A stretch of DNA of 58,506 bases from Acidobacteriota bacterium (GTDB lineage: Bacteria > Acidobacteriota > Terriglobia > Terriglobales > Acidobacteriaceae). The translations under genes were made by a program, and so were the position numbers. Position 1 is the first letter of the stretch, and the number at the start of each line of letters is the position of its first letter. A model generated the notes under the pieces. That model saw only the letters and a list, made by a program, of their open reading frames with translations, did no database searches and had not been told where the DNA came from. Below are positions 42,908 through 50,277 of this stretch, one piece after another. The DNA is taken from contig JAEZPW010000256.1 in the NCBI GenBank assembly GCA_023441255.1, positions 1 to 58,506 on the forward strand. The letters run 5' to 3'.

Positions 42908-45028
42908 ATGGAACTTTGGTCCTCCGAGCACTACTTTTTTCCGCAGATCACGGTAACACCGGCCGATCAGAAAACGGCGACCGGTGACCGGTATCAAGCA
43001 CTGCTCGACGCCTCGAATGCGATTGCCGATCAGCCTACGGTGAAAGCCGTGCTGCATAGCCTGCGCGGCGTTCTGTCCAGCACTTGTCGTCTTCATGGAG
43101 CCGAACTCTACATCCTGGACAGTGACGGACAGAGTCTGCATGTACTGGAGTCCGATCGAGATGCGGATGCGCCCCCAATCAAGCCCGGAACCAGACTATT
43201 GCGTACCGGTGCGGTGGCACGATTGCTTGAGGAGCAAACACCAGTTTTCGTGCCCAACGTCGCGCAGGAAATGGTGAAGCATCCTGATCTGGCTCCGTTT
43301 GCGCCTGAGGTTGTCGGACGAAGCACGTATCTATTCCCAGTGTCTACCTCCCTGAAAGCATATGGACTTCTTGCAGTTACAAAGGATCGGGGAGACGGAT
43401 TTTTGCACGAAGATGTTGAACTGCTCCGCTCGCTCGCGTCGCACGTTGCGGTGGCGCTCGAATGCGCGCTGGCAAGGGATCGGGCAGAGCACTACCAACG
43501 TGAGCTTGCCGGCGAGCGCGACCGTCTTCGCCTGGTCCTCGACATCAATAATCATGTCGCCAAATTGGACATCAACGATCTGTTTCGCTCGGCGTCGGCA
43601 TCGATCCGCTCGTATTTCGGCTGCGATTTCACAACCTTCTGGCTTCTCAAAGAGGACACCAATCAGCTTCAGAAGGTCTGGCACGATTTTCCCGATGCTA
43701 GGGGATTCATGGCCGACGTCGATACGGCTGATCTGACCCTCACGGAGTTGGATTGGCTGCGCACGCGCAAAGCCCAACTCTTTTCGGTCGAAGGCATCGA
43801 GCAACTGCCTGCGACTATCGGAGATCCTCTGAAGGCTGAATCGATAATGTCGTTGGCTTTCGCCCCGCTGGCCACGGAGAGGAGGCCACTCGGCTTCGTC
43901 GTTATTGGCAGTCGCACGTGTAGCGCCTTTGGACAGGAAGAGCTCGTTTTGTTGTCACAGATAAGCGTGCAGATTTCGGTCGCGTTGGACAACGCTCTTG
44001 CACATGGACGACTGAGCGCATCGGCCGCTCGTCTAGAACAGGAACGTCTGTACTTGGAATCAGAAATCAGATCGGAATACAGCTTCGAAGATATCGTTGG
44101 TAAGAGTGCCGCGCTTCGTAGAGTCCTGGATCAAGTTGCCATTGTCGCCCCGACCGACTCCACTGTGCTACTGCACGGCGAGACCGGCACGGGCAAGGAA
44201 CTGATCGCTCGCGCCGTTCATAATCTCAGCCCTCGCCGGGAACGCACTTTCGTCCGGTTGAATTGCGCGGCAATTCCGTCGGGGCTGGTCGAGAGCGAAC
44301 TCTTTGGTCACGAAAAGGGCGCGTTCACCGGCGCTCTAATGCAGAAGCGTGGGCGCTTTGAAGTAGCAGATCGTGGCACGCTCTTTCTGGACGAGATCGG
44401 GGATATCAGCCTGGACCTGCAACCCAAGCTACTACGCGCGTTGCAGGAGCATGAGTTTGAACGGTTGGGCAGTGCAAGAACCGTCAAGGTCGATGTCCGG
44501 TTGATCGCCGCCACGCACCGAGATCTGTCGGCCATGATCAGCAACAACCAGTTTCGTGAAGACCTTTTTTACCGATTGAATGTGTTCCCGATCGAGATTC
44601 CGCCATTGCGCGAACGGCGTGAAGACATCCCACTTCTTATTCACTACTTCGTTTCCCGCCTGTCGCGACGCATGCAAAAAGGTATCAAGTCCATTCCCAA
44701 GCAGGCTATGGACGCGCTGGTGACTGCCGATTGGCCCGGCAATGTTCGCGAACTCGAGAACTTCGTCGAACGATGCGTGATCCTAACGCAAGGTGACGAG
44801 CTCACAGTGCCCCGTACTGAGCTTAAGAAGGCGCCGCCCCGGCCTGCTGGGGCCGCAGCGCCTGCGTCATTCGAAGATGCCGAACGACAGGCAATTATCG
44901 ACGCACTTAGAGCAGCAGCCGGTAGAATAGCCGGCAAAAACGGAGGTGCAGAGCGCCTCGGGCTTAAACGCACGACGCTGCAGAACAAAATGCGCCGGTT
45001 AAACATCTCGCGCGCTGACTACCTATGA
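42908..45028 (+). CDS. Sigma-54-dependent activator with tandem GAF domains (FhlA-like)
   Basis: A 706-residue enhancer-binding protein: GAF 1 (about 30-185), GAF 2 (about 205-370), AAA+ domain (about 390-625; GETGTGKE, GAFTGA, LFLDEIG) and Fis-type helix-turn-helix (about 665-705; GAERLGLKRTTLQNKMRRLN). It resembles FhlA in layout, so a small molecule or redox signal may be read by the GAF domains. The AAA+ and HTH parts are very like those of the gene just upstream (for example FREDLFYRLNVFPIEIPPLR in both), a recent tandem duplication. ATG 42908 has GGAGAG eight bases upstream; ATG 42893 has no ribosome site. Confidence 0.93.
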   Translation: MELWSSEHYFFPQITVTPADQKTATGDRYQALLDASNAIADQPTVKAVLHSLRGVLSSTCRLHGAELYILDSDGQSLHVLESDRDADAPPIKPGTRLLRTGAVARLLEEQTPVFVPNVAQEMVKHPDLAPFAPEVVGRSTYLFPVSTSLKAYGLLAVTKDRGDGFLHEDVELLRSLASHVAVALECALARDRAEHYQRELAGERDRLRLVLDINNHVAKLDINDLFRSASASIRSYFGCDFTTFWLLKEDTNQLQKVWHDFPDARGFMADVDTADLTLTELDWLRTRKAQLFSVEGIEQLPATIGDPLKAESIMSLAFAPLATERRPLGFVVIGSRTCSAFGQEELVLLSQISVQISVALDNALAHGRLSASAARLEQERLYLESEIRSEYSFEDIVGKSAALRRVLDQVAIVAPTDSTVLLHGETGTGKELIARAVHNLSPRRERTFVRLNCAAIPSGLVESELFGHEKGAFTGALMQKRGRFEVADRGTLFLDEIGDISLDLQPKLLRALQEHEFERLGSARTVKVDVRLIAATHRDLSAMISNNQFREDLFYRLNVFPIEIPPLRERREDIPLLIHYFVSRLSRRMQKGIKSIPKQAMDALVTADWPGNVRELENFVERCVILTQGDELTVPRTELKKAPPRPAGAAAPASFEDAERQAIIDALRAAAGRIAGKNGGAERLGLKRTTLQNKMRRLNISRADYL

Positions 45029-45188
45029 GGCGACACGGGAGGTGTAACGTTGGAGCGACGCCGACTCGACGCGATCCACAACTCAGTGGAGAGTAGAACT
45101 TCCCCGCGCTGACGATTAAGCGCTGACAATTGCAAAACCAGAATACTCGGCCGCGGATTTGCGGCACGAACACTTTCATTAACTCGAA

Positions 45189-45656
45189 CTAAGGATCTTG
45201 GCGTGAGCGTAGAAAGAGAGCAGGGATTGCGAGCCCCGTTCCGAGGGCCCCAAGAGTGAATATCACGCGCAAACCGAATGCCATCGCGGCAGAGTGTGCA
45301 TCGTTCGTCGGCGAAGCGGACTGTGTGATGGCGAACAGGGCGAGGATTGCCCTGGCTGCAAACGCTCCAGGAATCATGGGAATACACCCGACTACATGAA
45401 GAACATTGCGCGACACCCGTATCGATGATGGAAGTAATTGCACGGCGAGTCCCAACGTCAATGCAGCCGCGAACGAAGATGCTTCGAACCCCCATCCCAG
45501 CGAAAGCGCACTGGTTCGCACGGCTAAGGCCAAAAAGCCGCTGCCGACACACAACGGCACTGTCCGAAAGCCCACATTGAACAGTACACCGAAGCCAGCA
45601 GCTGCTATGCCGCCGCAGATTGAATCGTGCAGCACGCCTGCGACACTCACAGTCAT
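45189..45656 (-). CDS. ThrE-type exporter, small C-terminal subunit (ThrE_2 domain)
   Basis: A 155-residue membrane protein with about five hydrophobic helices (for example AAAGFGVLFNVGFRTVPLC and VLHVVGCIPMIPGAFAARAI). It matches the C-terminal half of the threonine/serine exporter ThrE (PMIPG motif). The ATG at 45656 overlaps the stop of the larger half by 4 bp (ATGA), so in this organism ThrE is encoded as two co-translated pieces. A longer reading from 45728 has no ribosome site. Confidence 0.85.
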   Translation of the reverse strand: MTVSVAGVLHDSICGGIAAAGFGVLFNVGFRTVPLCVGSGFLALAVRTSALSLGWGFEASSFAAALTLGLAVQLLPSSIRVSRNVLHVVGCIPMIPGAFAARAILALFAITQSASPTNDAHSAAMAFGLRVIFTLGALGTGLAIPALFLRSRQDP

Positions 45657-46441
45657 TTGGCTACCCCCAACAAACCTTGAGCGATCCAGACACCCGTTGT
45701 AATGAAGGTCAGCATTACGAGAACCCAAATAGCGCGGGCACTCCCCAGTGTCGGCCGACCTTCCAGAATATCGACCTGTGCAACGAGGCCTGGAACGCCA
45801 GGAACAAGCAGAAGAACCGGCACGATCATGTCGAGTGCGACCCTAGAACTCCCCAGTAGGCGAGAACCGACACCGGCCACGGTAGATCCGAGAAAAGCGA
45901 CCAAGACGGCAGAGAGAAAGACGTTGACGTGCCTAACTCGAAGTTGATCTCTCAGCAATTGAGCCAGGCAGGAAGCGATAAAGATCGGAATCAACGCAAC
46001 CCAGTCAACCGCCAGCAGCCGACCAAAAGCTGCGCACGCAATTCCGACCGAGATCGCCACAACCCACCTTGGTTGATGTGGACAGGAGCGCAATATCGCG
46101 TCCAGTTCTTCGCGTGCGCTCGTGCAGGTGAAAGCACCTCTCCGAATTTGCGCGGCAGACGAACGCAATGCATCGTAAAGGCGCTGGTCGACCCCAATTG
46201 CGCCGACTTTACACATGCGCGTCACAGTATGCGACCCAATGCTGATTGTGATTGCTAACGAAGCATATCCCAAACGCAAGTCGATTCCGTGGGCGCCCAA
46301 CCCCGCACCTACCCAGGTGGCAATTTCCTCCACATCCTTGGCACTAGCGCCCGCTTCCATTAACAATCGGCCAAATTGCAAGCAGATAGCTGCAGTTTCT
46401 TCTACGGGCTCATAGGCGCGGGTTGAAACTGCCATGTTCAT
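45653..46441 (-). CDS. ThrE-type threonine/serine exporter, large N-terminal subunit
   Basis: This 262-residue protein has a cytoplasmic region (about 1-125) typical of the ThrE family (AAICLQFGRLLMEAGASAKD, then YASLAITISIG and the ADP-like SAREELDAIL) followed by about five membrane helices (VPVLLLVPGVPGLV near the C-terminus). It probably works with the adjacent small subunit to export an amino acid or small polar compound; substrate is inferred from the family only. It follows the REC-only response regulator by 37 bp on the same strand, so the three are likely one operon. Confidence 0.87.
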   Translation of the reverse strand: MNMAVSTRAYEPVEETAAICLQFGRLLMEAGASAKDVEEIATWVGAGLGAHGIDLRLGYASLAITISIGSHTVTRMCKVGAIGVDQRLYDALRSSAAQIRRGAFTCTSAREELDAILRSCPHQPRWVVAISVGIACAAFGRLLAVDWVALIPIFIASCLAQLLRDQLRVRHVNVFLSAVLVAFLGSTVAGVGSRLLGSSRVALDMIVPVLLLVPGVPGLVAQVDILEGRPTLGSARAIWVLVMLTFITTGVWIAQGLLGVAK

Positions 46442-46478
46442 GCTGCAATCACTGTTTGTTATAAGAGCCGATGTTGGA

Positions 46479-46949
46479 CTAGGCCTTTGCCTGAGATTTC
46501 AAGCCCAGGCTGCCGGCGGTTCTCAGTCGGGAGAGAAGGCAAGGAAACTTCTTCCAAAACTCGAGTTTGTCGATAAATGCGTCCGCCCCTGACGCGCGGA
46601 TCTGGTCCTCGATAAAGTGCGATGGACAGGCCGACATCAGCACAATAGAGACTTCCGGAAATTTCGAACGGATGAGCGCCGCGGCAGTCGGTCCATCCAT
46701 TATGGGCATCTGCACGTCCATAACAACCAGGTCGGGCCTCAAGGTGGCAACCGCCTCGAGTGCTTCACTGCCATCTGTTGCGCGCCCAATCAAGTCAACC
46801 CGGTCCTCCATGTCCAGAAAGGCGCAGATCACGTTGAGAACATCCGGCGTATCGTCTACGACCAGAGTGCGGATAAGTGACTTCCCCTGGCTTACTTGAG
46901 ATATCCTTGCCGCGCTGTCACTCCCCAGTTGGCGGGCATGTGTTGCCAT
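46479..46949 (-). CDS. REC-only response regulator (CheY-like)
   Basis: A 156-residue protein with a single receiver domain (about 25-145) and no output domain. VVDD, phosphoacceptor D78 (VVMDVQMPIMDG), the switch serine in IVLMSAC and a lysine in FIDKLE are present; the last motif is DK instead of the usual KP. A 22-residue tail precedes the domain. ATG 46949 is used because AGGAG lies nine bases upstream; a GTG at 46958 would overlap that ribosome site. Stand-alone receivers act in phosphorelays or by protein contact. A partner could be the soluble hybrid kinase at 21-24 kb, but that is speculation. It is followed by the ThrE pair. Confidence 0.88.
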   Translation of the reverse strand: MATHARQLGSDSAARISQVSQGKSLIRTLVVDDTPDVLNVICAFLDMEDRVDLIGRATDGSEALEAVATLRPDLVVMDVQMPIMDGPTAAALIRSKFPEVSIVLMSACPSHFIEDQIRASGADAFIDKLEFWKKFPCLLSRLRTAGSLGLKSQAKA

Positions 46950-47009
46950 CGATTTCACTCCTTCTTTTTCTACTTAGAATGACGCTTGATCCTTCCCCCT
47001 CGTCTTTAC

Positions 47010-47555
47010 TTACTGGGGCGAAGGCGGATAATTCTTGAAGAGCTTAGCCATCGCTTTTTGTAGCTTTTTGTAGTTCTTGTCCGGGTCCTTCTTTAGCTCG
47101 ATGACACCGGACGCATCGCCGCGCCAGACCAATTGCTTGGCGGAGGGGTCGAAGATATCGACGAGGAGCGTGCCGACCGGAATGGTAGAAGTCTGGCCCT
47201 GCACCGAAGCGTCGCTCCACCCTCCGAGACCGCCGCCCGAGCCCCAACGGCTGCCCGAGAGGTTTATGCCTCTTTCCGCGGTGATGATCGCGTGATAGCC
47301 GATTTCAAGGTCCGCGTCCTTGTCGCCATCTACCTTTGTGAGACCTTTTTGTGCGAGCTGCTCGTCCATCGCCCGCTTGATGGAGTCGTCGATCAACTGG
47401 TCCGACACGCCATCCGCTAGGTCAACCCACTTGTAAGTCTTGTAGGACTTGAAATTGGCGCCTCGGTTGTAGTTGTAGTGGACCTCCTGAGCGTAGGCCC
47501 AAACCAAGATGAGCGTGAAGGCTGCCAGGAAAGTGATCCGCTTAATGAGTCCCAT
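47010..47555 (-). CDS. DUF4136-family exported protein
   Basis: A 181-residue exported protein with a signal peptide (MGLIKRITFLAAFTLILVWA, cut near AQE) and one DUF4136 domain (about 25-175; FKSYKTYKWV, GDKDADLEIGYHAIITAERG, QLVWRGDASGVI). DUF4136 proteins are probably periplasmic or lipoprotein-like; their role is not known. ATG 47555 has AAAGGAAA nearby; the longer frame from 47579 adds eight polar residues before the signal. A second DUF4136 gene lies divergently 393 bp away, so the two may share control. It precedes the REC-only regulator on the same strand. Confidence 0.85.
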   Translation of the reverse strand: MGLIKRITFLAAFTLILVWAYAQEVHYNYNRGANFKSYKTYKWVDLADGVSDQLIDDSIKRAMDEQLAQKGLTKVDGDKDADLEIGYHAIITAERGINLSGSRWGSGGGLGGWSDASVQGQTSTIPVGTLLVDIFDPSAKQLVWRGDASGVIELKKDPDKNYKKLQKAMAKLFKNYPPSPQ

Positions 47556-47948
47556 TGCAATTTCCTTTCTGTGCTTCATGGCCAGACGGCCGCAGGGGAC
47601 CGTGTTGTCATCGTGATCCCACTCCGCCGGCCTCGACGGCCTTGGGACCGAAAACTCGCTTCACCAAGCCGAACGAGCGCATGGCCCTCGTACGGTAGTA
47701 GTGCAGGTGTTGTACCGATCCGGATCGTCGCTAATCGCTTGAATAGCGGTGGTGTGGGAGCCCAGAAAGTACAGTTGCCCGCCCCGATATGGGCAGCTGC
47801 CAACATGGGGGCGCGAGCCGATGCGAAGAACTCCGCAAACTCAAGCGCGAGGTCTGCGCGCGTGAAAAGAGTCGCGATTCTGTTTGGAAGGTGAAATGCC
47901 GTCATTAACGGAGGAGACGATTGTCTTGAGAAGGAGAATAGAACCGCA
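47556..47948. other. Divergent region between two DUF4136 genes
   Basis: About 390 bp without a convincing gene. Open frames on both strands lack ribosome sites. I see no clear promoter boxes or strong palindromes. Confidence 0.45.
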
Positions 47949-48443
47949 ATGCGAATCGCACGCTTCGCAGTAACAGCTCTCATCCTGGTGAGCACATATG
48001 CCGCGGCGCAGGAAATCTCCTGTGACTACAGCAAGACAGACTTTGCGCGCTTCAAGACGTACGCATGGGCAAGCGGTCATCCGGAAGCTGGGGACCAGAA
48101 CATCGTCAGCTCCATTGATGCCCAGCTGTCCGCCAAACGACTGACAAAGGTCAGCCTCGAAGAGCATCCGGATCTGCTGGTCTCGTACGGTGTTGTTTTT
48201 GACCACAGCAGTCGGCGAACCGGTTTCAGGGACGGCTTGCGGAAGCTGCACTGGAGAGGCGATTCGAAGTATGTTCTCATGGGCATGCTCACGGTCAGTC
48301 TTGCAGACGCGGATACCGGTGCGACAGTGTGGCGCGGCATGGCTACCGGAGACCTCGACGAGAAGCCCAGTGCCGAAAAACGCGCCAGGAAGGTTCGGGA
48401 CATTGTCGAGAGAATCTTTCGCACCTACCCACCGAAGGAGTAG
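47949..48443 (+). CDS. DUF4136-family exported protein (second copy, divergent)
   Basis: A 164-residue exported protein with signal peptide (MRIARFAVTALILVSTYAAA, cut near AQE) and a DUF4136 domain (about 22-160; FARFKTYAWASGHP, EHPDLLVSYGVVFDHS, TGATVWRGMATGDL, IVERIFRTYPP). It shares the FK-YK/W strand and the VWRG-A-G strand with the divergent copy but is otherwise well diverged, so the pair is an old duplication. AAGGAG lies 12 bases before the ATG, a slightly long spacing. Confidence 0.85.
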   Translation: MRIARFAVTALILVSTYAAAQEISCDYSKTDFARFKTYAWASGHPEAGDQNIVSSIDAQLSAKRLTKVSLEEHPDLLVSYGVVFDHSSRRTGFRDGLRKLHWRGDSKYVLMGMLTVSLADADTGATVWRGMATGDLDEKPSAEKRARKVRDIVERIFRTYPPKE

Positions 48444-48626
48444 AAGATACTTCGAACAACCTCGGGTCGGACAAGCTCCCTGCACCATGCGACCGAATCA
48501 TTTCCATCCATGCAGACCATGTAGAGAACGCCGCAGTTGAGCAAGACGCAACGGCGGCCTTGAGAAGGTGTGGGGCCAGCAACGACTCTGTTCCTGTCCC
48601 CCCAAGTTTAGAGCTACTGACATGAT

Positions 48627-48974
48627 TTACGCGAAGATCAGCCTCGAACCTCTCATTTCGATCGCGACCAGCGGGCGAGTGCCGGAACCATCTGTCTCTC
48701 CGAGAACAAGTGCCACATCGTGCTCACACTCAGCAGCTTCAATCCTTCCCGGAACCGTGGCGATTGTCCTGGCGCCCTGCACAAAACTGACCTCGACGTC
48801 ATGGCCGCCGGTCCTGTTCCACTTAACGGTGTATTCACCGGGTTGCAACCAGAGGCTTGCCACAACGGTCGGTTCAGCCAGGCTAATCTTCTTTTTGTGT
48901 TCTAAGGTTGCGGACCCGACCGATACGGTTATTGCGAGGAGTACTAGCAAGGTGACTAATGACCTAGGTTTCAT
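48627..48974 (-). CDS. Small secreted protein of unknown function
   Basis: A 115-residue exported protein: signal peptide (about 1-22, LVTLLVLLAITVSVGSA) and a compact beta-rich domain (SLWLQPGEYTVKWNRTGG, EVSFVQGARTIATVPG, TRPLVAIEMRGSRLIF). The pattern is that of a small beta-sandwich seen in many short secreted proteins of this phylum. AAGGAG six to seven bases before the ATG is a strong ribosome site. It stands alone between the DUF4136 gene and a long intergenic region. No function can be given. Confidence 0.75.
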   Translation of the reverse strand: MKPRSLVTLLVLLAITVSVGSATLEHKKKISLAEPTVVASLWLQPGEYTVKWNRTGGHDVEVSFVQGARTIATVPGRIEAAECEHDVALVLGETDGSGTRPLVAIEMRGSRLIFA

Positions 48975-49464
48975 ATATCTCCTTCCCCACTCCTAAAGGG
49001 CACACAGATGGCCACAATCGCCCTGCGGTAAATGCCATGAAACGCAATGTGTCAGGAGATGGGCAGGTTACAGGACCTGACCCGATGCGGTCTTGCGCCC
49101 TCTTTTGGTCATAGCGCGGGACAAACCCTGCGTCACCTAGAGTCACGGATCCACGGTGGTCTTTTCCCCGCTATATTTCTGTGCGACCAACTTACTCGAG
49201 ACCTTCACTCACGACTGTTCAGAGTGGTGCCGACATTTGGGCAATGGCCCGGCCGAGGGCAGAACGCGTTGTTGGGGGTAGCTGGCAACTCCTCCGGGGC
49301 AAACGATTTACGCGACCTCGTTTTGGCCCGCGATCTGCAACTAGCAATCTGGAGCCTGACCCAACGACTTAGCTGTGAGCGAATTCCTTTGAAACTGCCC
49401 ATCCATAGGCATCAACGCAACAGCAGCGCAGTCGGGTTCGCGGCTAATCTCCGGGGAGAGGAAA
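48975..49464. other. Long divergent intergenic region
   Basis: About 490 bp with no supported gene; the frame at 49047-49616 runs into the next gene and lacks a ribosome site. An inverted repeat, CAGGT (49064-49068) and ACCTG (49075-49079), sits inside the longer symmetric GTCAGG (49051-49056) and CCTGAC (49076-49081). This could be a binding site. Confidence 0.4.
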
Positions 49465-50268
49465 ATGAAGCTTGTACAATTTGTGCTCTTGTTTGTGCTG
49501 GGGGTAATTCCCGGCTTTGCCCAACAGCCCGTGCCGGGGGATATCATCAGGCGCGCCGTCGAAGTAAATCAACGGGACTGGAACGAAGCTGTTCACTACG
49601 ACTACTACGAACGTGAGCAAGATGCCGGCAACACCAAGACATACCACGTGGTGATGCTCGACGGGTCCCCCTTCTCCCGTCTCGTGGCCGTCAATGATCA
49701 GCCGTTATCCGGTGAAGCAGAAGCGAAAGAGCAGGAGCGCTTTGCCAACGCTTTATCGGAGCGCGAGAAGGAAATTCCCGCAGCACGCGAGCGGCGCGTC
49801 GCCCGCTACCGCGACGAGCGCGAACGCGATCGCGTACTGATGGCAGAAATCACTCGCGCGCTGGACTTCACGCTTGCTGGCCAGGAAAACTGGGATGGCC
49901 GCAAAGTATATGTACTGAAAGGAAAGCCGCATCCTGGTTATCTACCGATCAACCAGGAGGCAAAAGCGTTAACAGGAATGCGCGGAACTCTGTGGATTGA
50001 CGCGGCAACTTTCCATTGGGTCAAAGCGGAAGCGGAGGTGGTACAACCGGTCTGGATGGCAGGCTTTGTTGCCCGAGTCCAGCCCGGCACGCGTTTTGTC
50101 CTGGAGCAAATGCCGGTTGGGGATGGGCTCTGGATGCCTCGGCATTACGCCATGCAGGCTCACGCTAAAGTGCTGTTTGTCTTTTCCTACAAGTCCCAGG
50201 AGGAGAGCACCTACTTCGGATATCACAAGAGCGGAACTCAGCTTGCGAATACGGCTGCCCTTCGATAG
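49465..50268 (+). CDS. Secreted LolA/outer-membrane-sorting-like protein of unknown role
   Basis: A 267-residue exported protein: signal peptide (MKLVQFVLLFVLGVIPGFAQ), a highly charged helical segment (about 75-125, SEREKEIPAARERRVARYRD) and a beta-rich C-terminal part (ALTGMRGTLWIDAATFHWVK, VLFVFSYKSQEESTYFGYHK). The second part resembles the strand pattern of LolA/DUF-type proteins frequent in Acidobacteriota, which suggests binding of a hydrophobic ligand, but the match is weak. GGGGAGAGG lies a few bases before the ATG. It is convergent with glgX, with stops 9 bp apart. Confidence 0.7.
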   Translation: MKLVQFVLLFVLGVIPGFAQQPVPGDIIRRAVEVNQRDWNEAVHYDYYEREQDAGNTKTYHVVMLDGSPFSRLVAVNDQPLSGEAEAKEQERFANALSEREKEIPAARERRVARYRDERERDRVLMAEITRALDFTLAGQENWDGRKVYVLKGKPHPGYLPINQEAKALTGMRGTLWIDAATFHWVKAEAEVVQPVWMAGFVARVQPGTRFVLEQMPVGDGLWMPRHYAMQAHAKVLFVFSYKSQEESTYFGYHKSGTQLANTAALR

Positions 50269-50277
50269 GTACACAAT

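Noticed and set aside
49047..49616. Plus-strand open frame of 189 codons
   Set aside because: No ribosome site, runs out of frame into the secreted protein gene, composition unlike a protein.
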